A stretch of DNA of 64,000 nucleotides from Trileptium ribeirensis (Eukaryota; Nematoda; Enoplea; Enoplida; Thoracostomopsidae), in NCBI GenBank assembly GCA_030248225.1, contig JASANE010019335.1:1-64000 (forward strand), given 5' to 3'. Numbering within the stretch: position 1 is the first letter of the stretch; each line of letters opens with the position of its first letter. Position numbers and translations under genes: made by a program. The notes under the pieces were generated by a model. The model saw only the letters and a list, made by a program, of their open reading frames with translations, ran no database searches and was not told the DNA's origin. Shown here in pieces: positions 1-11,421 of this stretch.

Positions 1-834
1 TTACTTAGCGGTTTAAGTTATTGCTGGGGAAAGGGAATGTCCTCATACCCATAAAACTTATGCACACATGATGTTAGCAGTTATTTATGTAAGCGAGCAA
101 ATAGTCGTGAAAGCGATATTTCATAAGCTGGTGCATTTTCTGCAAAAGTCTAAAGTTTCAGACTGGCAATCAGTCAACTGTCAAAACTAAAGAACAGATC
201 GAATATTAAATATTTATTTGCAATAGGTAGAGAACAAAATCTACGCCGGCGTTTTGCGCCCAAAATGTCATGTTCAACCAATAGCAATGAGCTTAAGAGT
301 ATTTCTTCGATTCTTCAAGAAAAGAAAACTTATTTCAAAGGTCTGTTGTTTGTATCAAATAAAAGCTTAAACAAGCCAGACATTTTCGATAGACATAAAC
401 AGCAAATACTTGAGACTGAAACAACAATTTTGAATGACAAAAGATTATTGGTGGTTTATTGTCGAGTGTCTCTATTTTGGCAGTATATTTTGGTGGCACG
501 TTCATTTGTCGTTTGGTGTACGATTAAATATACTAATGACTTTTAGAGCAATTTAGATTGTGTGCACAAAAACAGAAATTGGAATATAAAGGATTTTTGG
601 TCTTTAACTGTCATGCCAATCTAAGCTTGGGATTGAGTGGTAGCAAAAGACGTTTCGCGTGGCTAACACATCTTCAGTTCCTGTTGGTGTTGCTAGCTAA
701 TTCAGTCGGTGCCTGTACTTTAAATATTGCTAACTTTGCCCTGACCAGTTTTTTTCAGAACGTAGTGAAACGTAGTGTAGATTGTGTGTTGCAGAGGTGA
801 AATCTTTCAAATTCCGTCTGTATGTGTGTGATCG
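1..834. other. Non-coding stretch, no supported gene
   Basis: Two short open frames on the + strand (265-546 and 558-800) have no recognisable domain, no similarity I know and no splice context that joins them convincingly. I see no repeat or RNA gene here. Confidence 0.5.
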
Positions 835-1742
835 GCCATAACTGGGGCACCCCTCAACCGATTTTCATGACCTTGGGCTCATTTCAACCGGCATAGTCGA
901 TTTACTGTGCACATCCCCGAGCGTTTTTTGATTTGGTGTCTGGTTCCGGGGTCAGGGGTCAAAATGTGGGTTTTTTGGCCCCATTTTACCCCGTTTTAGT
1001 ACCCTTCACGGAAACAAGGTTATTTTTATCTTAACTTCCGAGTTTTTTTCTCTGGATTGTTTTATTTTATAGTAAAATGATAAATGCCGATGCCTCTTTT
1101 TTGTTTTTCGATTAAGGCTCCGGTTCTGTATATATGGGGTTTGAGGTATGGTGCCCCAATGGTTCCCCGAATCAAAGTTCGAAAATTTGTTCTGACGTCC
1201 TGGGCGGCTGAAAAGTTTCACTTGGGGGTTTCCGGACATGGGAAACTCATTGCCGGTGTTGGTTTTGCTCTGTCACGCATGGGCGCTCCCAAGCTTCGGG
1301 GTCAGAGAGCAAAATAAATGTTTTTACCTCATTTTAGTACGTATGATGGAAAGCAAGAACTTTCGAATTTTTTTCTCTGGTTTTGTTTATTTCATAATAA
1401 AACGGTGAATGCCGATGCCTCTTTTTTGTTTTTCGATTACGGCAGCGGTTCATGGGGTTTGAGGCATGGCACCCCCGCGGTTCCTTGACCCAAAATTCGA
1501 AAATTTGTTCTGACGTCCTGGGTGTTTAAAAAGTTTTACTTGGTGGTTTTTGGGCATGGTAAACTCATTGCCGGTGTTGATTTTGCTCTGCGATCTATAG
1601 ATGTGTGGGTACGGGGTATGGCGCTGCCATGGTTCATCGATTCAAAATTCCTAATTTTACTGTTACGTCCTGGAAGGCTGTTAGCTTGCACTTGGGGGTT
1701 TTGGGGCATGGTAAACCTATTGCCGGTGTTTTAGTTTTGTCC
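835..1742. repeat. Degenerate tandem repeat, unit about 320 bp
   Basis: Diverged copies follow one another. The T-rich block ending in TTTTCTCTGG recurs at about 1055 and 1380, and the block GCCGATGCCTCTTTTTTG recurs near 1087 and 1410. The words GACGTCCTGGG and CATTGCCGGTGTT also recur at matching spacing, and a partial third copy covers about 1600-1742. The short ORFs in this interval (77, 77 and 70 residues) come from the repeat and differ between copies, so I do not call genes. Confidence 0.75.
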
Positions 1743-2888
1743 TAACTTGTGCGGTACTGTGTGATATCCACACATAGCATATCTCGTTTGCTATCGAGAG
1801 CTGATTGGCTGTGCATGAAAAACGCGTAGGAGTACCTATGATTCAGTACGTTCTGCAATATCGATAGAGTTACTAGTAAATATCGATACACGGTGACAGA
1901 TTATAGATGCTTAGCACCAGTTATGCCGTTATACAACTTCATTTTATGTCCTGACAGCGGCCCGCTTGATATGACGCTTCATCATTTGTTGCATGGAATA
2001 TCACAAACCCTTGACGATGTGCAAACCTATGCAACGCTGACGAACTCGCAAATGTTACAATCATTTTGATATTTCATCATAACAATTCTTGAAATATTTT
2101 ACCATTTCTTAAAGAACAAACCGCACAACCAGCAATGATGTAACAATATTGAAGTACGAACATGTCAATATTACACAAACGTTAATTGTCGTATTAGCAA
2201 AATCTAAGAATTTAAAAATAACACAGCTTAAAATGGGTTTACAACATTATTGAGGGCGCTGAAACATCTGTCAGCTTATATTGGACTAAATATTTTGTTC
2301 AATCAACAGAATTCTATCACTTCTTCCGTGTTTATAACTTGGCCTGTGTGAAAGTCCATTTCAAAAAGTTTTAGTTTCTACTCGAAACATATAACTTATT
2401 TAGCAAACTATGTCATAGCATTGTAAAGCTGGGTGAATTATTCTTCTGTAATCGCCTATCTCGACAAAGGGACAAAGGTGTACGGGAGTCTTCGTTAATT
2501 TTACTTAAAGGTACCCGTTAACGAATAACTATTATATGTCATACATATATGAGTACTGACAAAACATTATTTGTGTGGTCTGGTTTACATGCAAATTTTA
2601 AGTGCGACAATTTATACATTTGTAATGTAGTAATATACAAACAATTTTGTATGAAGTTTGAAGCAACTGTTTTTTACTTGAACTTTCAGATTTGTTTTAT
2701 GTAAAATACTGCAGTTGATCGGATTTTAGCACGTTATGGCATGAACTATACCGCATAATGTATGAATCTTTACATATATTCGCATCACATACAACACATA
2801 CAGTGTACAAATATGAATAAACGCAGCATATACAATGTATGAGTTTGAATATATACTTGTATGAAAAATAATATATGTATTAAACAAA
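1743..2888. other. Non-coding A+T-rich stretch
   Basis: No supportable coding region. The right part (about 2720-2888) is rich in TATACATATG-type low-complexity sequence that leads into the 1.1-kb tandem repeat. Confidence 0.5.
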
Positions 2889-3430
2889 TTTTTTATATAT
2901 TTGCATGACATTAAATATATTTATGTATGCATTTCCATATCTTTTGTACTAAACATATTTTATGTATAAATTTTGCAAAAATTGTATGAAATATAATACT
3001 CCAGACTTTAGAAATGTTTATACATAATTGAAATTTTTGCGCTAAATGATAGTTTGCTTTATACATCTGGAAACAAACTATGTGCTACAAAACTTAGATT
3101 TCTTATCCGAAATTTCACACAAATTATGTATAGGCGATGATACATTTTATTGTATGAAGTTCAATGCAAATTTTATGTAATTTGAAATCATATATTCAGT
3201 CTGAAACCTGTTATACAATGCTTCTGTAGTTTTGCTCGTTATTATTTATGAATTTATGTTGTCTCGACCTTGGAAATAAAATTTATCATATATCAGTTCG
3301 CGTCAATGGAATAAACAATATAGCAAGGACTTCAATCACCTTTTCTTAGTTCCATGTCAGTCACAAAAAGAAACTATACGTCAGGAGCATAATTTATTTG
3401 CTTGGATCAAAAACGCCTCAAAATGTAATA

Positions 3431-3505
3431 ATTCAGGTGCCAAGCAGGAGTTTAACACATTTTCTGCACGGTAGGACAGGACAACGCACTAGACCACACG
3501 GCCAT
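3431..3505 (-). repeat. tRNA-Leu/Ser-like (SINE-type) segment, copy 1
   Basis: Read on the - strand the segment starts TGGCCGTGTGGTCTAGTGCG, which closely follows the D-arm and A-box of class II (Leu/Ser) tRNAs. About 45 bases later comes GTGTTAAACTCCTGC in the place of the B-box and T-arm. The acceptor stem does not pair convincingly, so this is a tRNA-derived relic or SINE head and not a working tRNA gene. It lies inside the 1.1-kb tandem unit. Confidence 0.45.
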
Positions 3506-3604
3506 GTTTTATTAATCCTGTACTGATTTACATAGCGGTTCATTTGAGCTATGCGAGTTTCCCAAAGGAGTTTGAAACGTTGCACTAATATTGTAGCCTT
3601 AATA

Positions 3605-3720
3605 ATTTAGAGCAGGTAGAAAATAATTACCAGCAATAAACAGAGCGGGTTGAAAGTAATTAAATGAACTGTAATTAAATAAAGTAAATCAATATTAAAT
3701 AAATAAACGAGGTAAAAATA
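3605..3720. repeat. Small minisatellite, GAGCGGGTAGAAA-type units
   Basis: Units of roughly 33 bp containing AGCAGGTAGAAAATAATTA or AGCGGGTTGAAAGTAATTA occur next to each other. The same motif recurs three times in the second 1.1-kb copy. Confidence 0.55.
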
Positions 3721-4530
3721 TAACGCGGAAAGTTAGCTCCAAAATTTCGCAGTTAGAGCCAGCAAAACCATTAGAAAATAATACACTTTTGAAAAAACGA
3801 TTTATATCACCTTTTATATACTAGCCCATGCGTCTTCCTAATGTGCTCCATCACTGAATCAAATCATAAAGATTACTGCAGCAGTAGTTTAGTTTACTCA
3901 GTGGTTACGAAATAGGAGACAATTATTAATTGTTTCTGTTACCTAGGGTAAACCCAACTGCAAATATATGTATTGTGTAACTTTTTATTATTTAGCATTA
4001 ATTGTATTTAATGTTTGAATTTCTATTATATTTTAGTATTAAACATAATATATCTAATGCGTTAAATTTAATAAATGTTTGTGTGAAATAGAATACTCCT
4101 AATGTATGAATGTTTACAAAAATGTGGAAATATTTGCTAAATTTCGATTTTATATGTTGGCTTTATACAGCTTCAAACAAGTTATCTGCTGCAAAACATA
4201 GATATATTGTTTAAAATTTCATGAATTTGAATATACTTTGTATGTGATGCTTCGCATTGACCACTGGGTTTCTACAATTTAGGGGTTATATGTTCAACCT
4301 GAAGCCTGTTATATTGTCAACTATATTTCTATATTTGCGCTCACTAATATTTGTGAATCAACGTAGTCTCGATTTTGGCAATAAAATTCATCCTTTATCA
4401 ATTCACATCAATAGAACAAACGACATAGTAAGAGCTGCAGTGACCTTTTTTCATGTTAATCCCAGAATGATTTTATGTGTTAGGAGCACCATTTATTTGT
4501 TTGGAACAAAATACGACTTCAAACGTAAAA

Positions 4531-4612
4531 ATTCAGGTACCCCGCGAGAGTTGAGCACACACCTTCTGCTACTGTCAGGGCGGGACAGCGCTATAGATCA
4601 CTCAGTGACGTT
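4531..4612 (-). repeat. tRNA-Leu/Ser-like (SINE-type) segment, copy 2
   Basis: This is the counterpart of the 3431-3505 segment in the next 1.1-kb unit. On the - strand it reads GTCACTGAGTGATCTATAGC then GCTG in the D-arm region, and GTGCTCAACTCTCGC where the T-arm would be. That the same class II tRNA-like layout survives in both diverged copies supports a tRNA-derived origin, although neither is intact. Confidence 0.45.
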
Positions 4613-4714
4613 TTAATAAACGTGTGCTGCATTACATTGCAGGTCATTTGAACTGTGCTAGTTTCCCAAAAAGGTTTGAAACGTTGCACTAATATTGTAA
4701 CTATAATAATTTCG

Positions 4715-4812
4715 AGCGGGTAGAAAGTAATTAACTGCAATAAACGAAGCGGGTAGAAAATAATTAACAAAAATAAACGGAGCGGGTAGAAAGTAATTAA
4801 CAGCAATAAACC
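4715..4812. repeat. Minisatellite of about 33-bp units
   Basis: Three adjacent units read GCGGGTAGAAARTAATTAAC followed by an ARCAATAAACGGA-like linker. This array makes the repeated - strand peptide pattern around FYPLRLL, which is a repeat artefact. Confidence 0.7.
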
Positions 4813-5225
4813 TCACCAACGTGATAAAAATAAAACACCGTAAGCTAGCTACTCAAATTTCGCAGTTAGAGTAAGAAAAACTGTTAGAAAACCACTGCAC
4901 CTTTGGAAAGACGATTTGGATTATCCTTTATATTTAAGCCCATGAGTCTGTATATTTCGTTCAACCAATGAAAAAATCATAAAGATTCCAGCAGCAGTAG
5001 CATAGTTTACTGAAATATCATGCAATATGTGCCAAAGAATTAATGGTTTCTATTACCTAGGGTAAGCCGAATGGTAAATATATGCACTGTACAACTTTTT
5101 ATACATATTTGCATGACATTAAACGGATTTAATGTGTGAATTTTAATTATACTTATGTATTAAACATAAAATATCTAATGTGTGAAATTTTATATTTGTA
5201 AGAAATAAGATACTCATAATGTATA

Positions 5226-6422
5226 AATATCCGGCAAGTATCCAGTAACGCAGGCGGGATGTGAAATTTTGTTTAAAACTTTTACGATATAGCACATTGT
5301 CAAAATTGTGCTAAGTTGTTGACGGCAACAATAAAATTTAGACTCGGTTTCACCTGAACACACAGACTTTTCAACTATTCGGTGCTCCACTTCCGTTGGA
5401 TATTATACTCGAATGATTGGTCCAAAATAATAAACAACTAAAATTCAGTCACAGAGAAAATCAACGTATATTCACCAATTTATACCAACTAATAAGTGTT
5501 ATAATGAATGCTAGCTGAGTTTGCATAATGTATTGTAACAGGAGCATTATTTATATTAATTTTGCTAATTTTTCTTAAAATCCTAAACTTTATTTCCAAT
5601 TTTTAACATTTATATGAACTAAGTATCAATTTCTATTGCAATCTGTGGATTACTCCTAGATTTCAAGTATTTCTTGTTACACTTTAAACAAGCATACCGA
5701 GGTGGTATTCTTGCCGTACAGGAACCATGTCGTTGAAAACGACTACTGGCGTATTTATTTTTAGTATTTTCGAAGAGGGGAGTTAACAATAAAATTTTGA
5801 TATAAAAATCTGATTTACAAAAGACGTGACCTTTCACATTGTTCAGTTCGGAAAATTCTGAAAACTTAACTATATGCGATGCAGTCTCGAAGATATCAGT
5901 GTACATCCAAATATAGGTTTGAATTATAGTAGTGTCCATAAAAGAAAGGTACATAGAAACTACCTAACGTTCTTCTCAGTGCTTAGTACGAAATTTCACT
6001 GTGTTAAATAGCTTGCCAGTACATTGAAATCTACAATAGAAATTATATATGTTATTTTATCCATTGCATTATTGTTACATACGAATCTTTTTAAAAATTA
6101 AATTAATTCTATGTAAAATTTCTTCATTTTACCGCTGCTGTCATGCTGTGACGTGTAGTGTTTTCGAATTTTTTATCAGGCTGCATAGCTTCACACGTGT
6201 AGAAATGGAGGTATTAATATTTAAGGAGCCTTATTTAGCTGTGGCATATAATTGCAAAGAAGCCTAACTTCATAGATGTTTCTCTATTACTGGACCAATT
6301 TTAGCTTCAAAGTTGTCGTTAAAGGGTCTTTCAAACACAAGCGACTGCGATGCAACACACAGACTCAATTTCATTTGCAACATTAGACAGTGTAAAATTT
6401 TTTCACCCTTTTCCCCCTTGAA
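5226..6422. other. Non-coding stretch, no supported gene
   Basis: A 111-residue - strand frame (5619-5954) has no recognisable domain. I see no repeat, RNA gene or splice structure that supports it. Confidence 0.4.
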
Positions 6423-6869
6423 TTAATGTGAATTTCGTATAACCTTGAACAATCTTTTGACGCAGCGACGGGAACAACCTGGATCGTTTCGCTTCAAGAA
6501 CTGTACGTTAGCCACTACTCTATACGCTATATAGGATCCGTTGCTTGGTTGGTTAAGAATCATCAGAGAGCGAGCGAGCAACAACGCACATGAAAGCACG
6601 CGCCGCTTGACAAACTCAATTACTGTACTTGTCGCAATGTATGCTGGTACAAATGTATGATTTATGCGGAAAAATTTTAGTAAATGTGAAACACGAATAA
6701 GTGAACAAAACAATATTAAAAATATTGTTCCAGAAACGTGCTGTGTTTTATGGAACATTTTATTTAAATACAAGTTTATGTATAGTAGATATAAATGGTC
6801 AATGAAGATAGTAACTTTAGAATTAAATGCATAGCTTTTACCGACGCATATTAAATACATAACTTTCAC
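6423..6869 (-). CDS. Unrecognised 148-codon open frame, weak candidate
   Basis: This is the longest open frame in the window outside the GPCR. The product would be basic, with hydrophobic stretches at about residues 20-35 and 45-65 and a Cys/Arg-rich C-terminal end. I recognise no domain or family. At this base composition a frame of this length would be expected only rarely by chance in 64 kb, which is the only argument for it. No promoter, splice or duplication evidence supports it. It could be a chance frame or part of an exon. Confidence 0.15.
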   Translation of the reverse strand: MKVMYLICVGKSYAFNSKVTIFIDHLYLLYINLYLNKMFHKTQHVSGTIFLILFCSLIRVSHLLKFFRINHTFVPAYIATSTVIEFVKRRVLSCALLLARSLMILNQPSNGSYIAYRVVANVQFLKRNDPGCSRRCVKRLFKVIRNSH

Positions 6870-7550
6870 CGGCGCATATTTGTTTAGCTGTTAAGGTTCA
6901 TGTTTAATATGCCTTATGTTTTCTTTGCGTTGGATCTGCAGTATATTAATAAGTTTGTAACTAATATGTTTGTATCTAAATTGTTAATGAGTCCTTTATA
7001 TATAGAATTTTATGAATGTATCAAAATGGTAAATTATTTTAAAAGTACCGGCGAATAGAAATTCAAATATTATCAATACTTAGCTACATAAGCTACTGGT
7101 GTTAGCTGAAAAGGTTTAGCTAAGCAAGCATTCTTAGCTACTAGGCCATTCCCTCATGGAGGAGTTTTTATACAGTGGTCTGCCGTAATCGCACTATTAA
7201 TAAATTAATTTGCAATCATTTTTGGGTGCTGGTTATTTCAATGGCTTAATAAATTTGATATCTCCTGGATGTCTTAGGGTTTACATGTCACAAGCTTCCA
7301 ATGTCTCTAAACAATCTTCTGGTGTTATGCGCGACACTTCTCTAGTGCAGTGAAGAGCGAGTGTCGTAGTATTTACAAGAAAAATTAGGCTGCAGTGTGA
7401 AACGCTACATATACCTTTGGACGATATGGTCAGATATATTGGTCTAGTCTGAGACAAAAGTCTAAGCTGGAATACTCATATAGAAGAATTACAGATATAG
7501 GACCACGACTTTTAGGATTCTGTTGGACCTTAAGAGATTTATTGGTAGTA
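6870..7550. other. Non-coding stretch
   Basis: A+T-rich sequence without a supportable gene or clear repeat, up to the start of the 50-bp minisatellite. Confidence 0.5.
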
Positions 7551-7894
7551 ATCAGGGCTTGTCCCACAGTCTACTCATTCTCTCTATAGAATAGGTAGCA
7601 ATCAGGGCTTGTCCCACAGTCTACCTATTCTCCCTATAGAATAGGTAGGAATCAGGGCTTGTCCCACAGTCTACCTATTCTCTCTATAGAATGGGTAGCA
7701 ATCAGGGCTTGTCCCACAGTCTACCTATTCTCTCCATAGAATAGGTAGCAGTCAGGGCTTGTCTTACAGTCTACCTATTCTCCCTATAGAATAGGTACCA
7801 ATCAGAGATGGTCCCACAGTGTACTCATTCTCCCTATAGAATACTTAGCAATCAGTGCTTGTCCCACAGTCTACCTATTTACTCTATAGAATAG
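7551..7894. repeat. 50-bp minisatellite with a hairpin in every unit
   Basis: Seven units in strict 50-bp register: ATCAGGGCTT or a close variant starts at 7551, 7601, 7651, 7701, 7751, 7801 and 7851. Most units carry CTACCTATTC, an 8-base spacer, then GAATAGGTAG, so the two arms are a 10-bp inverted repeat. Copies differ by substitutions only; no length change is visible. Confidence 0.95.
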
Positions 7895-9175
7895 TCGCAC
7901 TTTCATCACTCCTTTTTGTGGTGCGTTGGTGGCATATAGTGATCTATGAAGAAATGTTAGAAAGATTCCAGCATTTGTTGGTCACATTATTACTTGTGTC
8001 ATTAAATCTACATCATAGAGCGTCATCGAGACAATTCTACGCATACAACCCATTGATATCTTAATCAAAACCTTGCGGTAAATAAATGTCATGGACTTAA
8101 AATTCTGGGTCTCAGGCAATGTAATCATGCATTGGGCTCACAAGCACACATGCAAATGTTGGTCAGTGACGGGCTGACATATATGCCTGGCAGGATCGGT
8201 TCCTCTCGGTAGTTTCGCTGCTTTATTTGAGGCAGAGGTCTTGTCCATCGAAAGATGTGCCATGATCATCAATGGATTTGAATTTAAGAATAAGAAACCG
8301 TTATTGTTCATGACAGTAGACCAGCGTTGCTGATTCTTGGCAAAAAAGTTAAGATTTTATGTGTATTAGTTGGCTAAGCAAGATAAATGGAAATATCATG
8401 GTTGCTCAGGGTTGGGTCAAAACTCATTACGGAATGAAAGAGAGTGTGATAACCGATGCAGTAGCTAGAAATGCGTATGATATTCAGACTTAGCTTCTTG
8501 AACCTATATGCCTGTTAGTGCCTCTGTTGCTAGAACGTGGGAGAAGGAGACCTCTTTTATAGTATATCACGAAATAAAATGAGTTAACAGTATTATAAAG
8601 AATTGCAGACAGCCGTTTGGTGTCTGGTGTTCTTTTCTAAATCCGCCAAACGTAGATCAAAATATCCATGGGACTTGAATAAACATTGTATGAGAATTGC
8701 AATAATACAACCCACGGGTCATGAAAGGTAAAATTCCCATATGTATAGATTAAGCTTGTGAGCCATGGTAACTGCTTCTTTATGCTGAAACTAAATTGAG
8801 TTTTAATATGTAGGAAGAAATTCAGACTAGCCTTACCATTTCAATTTTAAAACATTGTGACATGGATTACCTTTCGTAGTCATTCTCTGCTGTCACTATA
8901 AAATAAGTCAGACCTGAGACCAATATTGTCTAATAACATTCAATTAAATAAAGATAAATTTTCATTTTCTGAACCAGTATATGTTAACTTTGGTTCATTC
9001 TGAGTTAGGCATTACTTTGACTGATTGAAAATTTATTAGTGACTGAATCGAGAAACGAACGCATCAATTCAGTTAATTTGACTCTGAATTAATACAATAT
9101 TGGTTTTAAAATAAATTAATGTCTGTCATACTGTGACCTGTAAGCCATTCATATTGACCACCATGGTGTAAATTA
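7895..9175. other. Non-coding stretch
   Basis: No supportable coding region, RNA or repeat. A 69-residue frame that starts inside the minisatellite is a repeat artefact. Confidence 0.45.
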
Positions 9176-9755
9176 AAGAAGCGCTGCCAAAATAGATCAT
9201 TCTGTTTTTGACAGACAGTGAATATCATGTGTTTGGCAAATTGGATTGTCTGGCTATTCTATCATTCTTACCGCGCGAGAGTTCTACTAGGTTAGTCATT
9301 ATTTTCATTCTAAGATAGATTCATAAAATGAATCTCGATTAATGAACGATCTGCCAGGACAACGACTAACATGTTAGGTAGTTTCAATAAGACTGTTTTG
9401 CAACCTGTTCAAATTTTTAATCTAATCTTTGCATATGATTCGCCGGAACCAAAAATATAATTCTAAGAAGCACTGCCAAAATAGATCATTCTGTTTTTGA
9501 CAGACCAGTAAATATCATGTGTTTGGCAAATTGGATTGTCTGGCTATTCTATCATTCTTACCGCGCAAGAGTTCTGCTAGGTTAGTCATCATTTTCATTC
9601 TAAGATAGATTGATAAAATGAATCTCGATTAATGAACGATCTGCCAGGACAACGACTAACATGTTAGGTAGTTTCAATAACACTGTTTTGCAACCTGTTC
9701 AAATTTTTAATCTAATCTTTGCATATGATTCACCGGAACCAAAAATATAATTTTT
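9176..9755. repeat. Recent tandem duplication of about 290 bp
   Basis: The sequence from about 9176 to 9465 is repeated at 9466-9755 with an offset of 289-290 bases and only a handful of differences. Examples are CGCGCGAGAG against CGCGCAAGAG and one small indel near 9216/9506. The near identity implies a recent event. No gene is seen inside. Confidence 0.95.
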
Positions 9756-10013
9756 ACCTGTTTATGGCTAATATAATTTAGCTAGGCTAACAATCCTTGT
9801 AAAACCGACATCAGGATATTAAAGTTAACAGTTTACATATATACATCAGCTTATTAAACATGATCTCAAGACTGCTTCATCAGACATATTAAGCAGAATC
9901 TGAAACAATCATTGAACTTTTTTATTCTATATTTTTGCACGCAAATACTAAATAAACCTAAAGCCGTGTAATAGCTCCATTGAGCAAATCATGTCAGGAT
10001 TGGCAGCGTGTGT
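9756..10013. other. Non-coding spacer between two tandem repeats
   Basis: No gene or repeat recognised. Confidence 0.4.
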
Positions 10014-10330
10014 AGTGAGATTGAAATAGAGATATGGAGTTCAGACAGACAGCAATTGTTATGTTAAATATCCCAAACTGTCGTGTACCCACGAAACATT
10101 CATCTTGAACAACAATAACCCCAGTCGACACGCCATGAAAAGAACTGTCACGTGAATAGTGAGATTGAAATAGAGATATGGTGTTCAGACAGACAGCAAT
10201 TGTTATGCTAAATATCCCAAACTGTCGTGTACCCACGAAACATTCATCGTGAATAGCAATAACCCCAGAAGACACGCCATGAAAAGAACTGCCACGTGGA
10301 TAGTGAGATTGAAATAGAGATATAAGATAT
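10014..10330. repeat. 144-bp tandem repeat, about 2.2 copies
   Basis: AGTGAGATTGAAATAGAGAT begins at 10014, 10158 and 10302, exactly 144 bases apart. The unit is a multiple of three and contains no stop on the - strand in one frame, so a 93-residue repeat peptide (9994-10275, with ECFVGTRQFGIF twice) can be read. I see no other coding evidence and treat it as a repeat. Confidence 0.95.
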
Positions 10331-10984
10331 GGACTGACAGATGGGCTGCAATAATCTTACGTTCAATATTCTGAATTTACCACTACTCCCAAAACTCACC
10401 ACTGCAAGCGATATTTGTCGGTTAAACCTTTTAAACAATTCTTTTAAGCAATGACAAGGACGTAACATAAGCGTGTCAATATTAGTTTTGAGTGGCGTCG
10501 ACTAAATTTATATTAGCTACGTATTGTCTATAATGATACTTATTGTACAGTCAGGCTACCATAACCTACATGATTATATCACTGAAGTGCACCTTGTACC
10601 GTCGTTCTCTCTACATCAAGTAAGCTTTGATTTCCGTGTAAGTCGACTGAGTATCAGTTAACGGTTCTGTATTCACAGCTCCACCTTCAATTCTAGATTG
10701 GACCGTTTTATAAACACACAACTTACAGCCCCAAAAGTTGACATGGGCTTGCTGTCACAACCTGAATAAAATTAGCAAATAGCCGTCACAGCTTCGTTGT
10801 ACGATGGCCGTTAAATATACGGAGATTTTGGACAAAACAAAAGGACTTTCATATCTCATGCTCTTGATAATGACGACTATATGATCAAATCAGTAGTATA
10901 CATATGCCAAGTAGTGGTACTTGATGAAATTTGCAACAAGTACAGTACAGATTTATAATGTCGTAGCTCGGCACAGCACTAGCT
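10331..10984. other. Non-coding stretch
   Basis: No supportable feature up to the left TTA of the next mobile element. Confidence 0.4.
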
Positions 10985-10987
10985 TTA

Positions 10988-11418
10988 TGCGCGACCAAAC
11001 TTAACCTGCGCGCAACGACTATCCTATTTTGTTTTTTAGAAAAAAATTCGTTAGCGAACTCTATCTTATGAAGCAAAAATTGGCCATTTTCTGTTTGCGA
11101 ACACTCAAATTGTTTATGAACGAAGATTTATCGGTTTTGAATCAAAAAGTTATGTTCGCGAACAATCGCTAACAATGTACAGGGCCCTTCTTTTACTTTG
11201 TCATATTTACATTGAATGTGTTCGCGAACAGAGACAAATCCGCACTGAAAGGTTACAATTGTCGTAGAAGTGATATTGACAAATTTCAATTCACCACTTC
11301 TACGCTAGCAATGAATCGAATAGCTTTTCTTGCTTATTCAGTAACAATGGATATGAATTCGACATCGTGTTTTACAAAATAGTATTGTAAGTGGGCGCGG
11401 GTTAAGTTTAGTCGCGCA
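10988..11418. mobile_element. MITE, TWA family 2, copy A (431 bp)
   Basis: The ends are inverted repeats. The left tip TGCGCGACCAAACTTAACC and the reverse complement of the right tip, TGCGCGACTAAACTTAACCC, continue with CTATCCTATTTTGT and CAATACTATTTTGT, giving about 48 bp of imperfect TIR. Direct TTA duplications flank it (10985-10987 and 11419-11421). TTA/TAA target duplications are typical of PIF/Harbinger elements. It has no transposase. Inside are two perfect TGTTCGCGAACA palindromes (11153-11164, 11219-11230), a one-mismatch version (11092-11103) and a further imperfect hairpin with CGTAGAAGTG/CACTTCTACG arms. Confidence 0.85.
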
Positions 11419-11421
11419 TTA

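Larger units (their letters stand above)
2889..5225. repeat. Tandem array of a 1.1-kb unit, two full copies and one partial
   Basis: A block containing a TTTTTAT-rich start and ATTAAACATA-like words begins near 2889, again near 3980 and again near 5093, a spacing of 1.09-1.11 kb. Later landmarks keep the spacing: AACCTGTTATA near 3208 and GCCTGTTATA near 4304; TTACCTAGGGTAA near 3940 and 5055. Copies are clearly diverged, so the duplication is old. Each full copy contains a tRNA-like segment on the - strand and a small minisatellite of GAGCGGGTAGAAA units. A 119-residue + frame at 4257-4616 and a 71-residue - frame at 4591-4806 fall in one copy only and are not conserved in the other, so I treat them as non-genes. 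Confidence 0.8.

Noticed and set aside
4257..4616. 119-residue + frame in the 1.1-kb repeat
   Set aside because: The corresponding part of the neighbouring copy is not open, so there is no sign of coding constraint.
7551..7894. CRISPR-like regular repeats
   Set aside because: The whole 50-bp unit repeats without unique spacers, there are no cas genes, and the DNA is eukaryotic.
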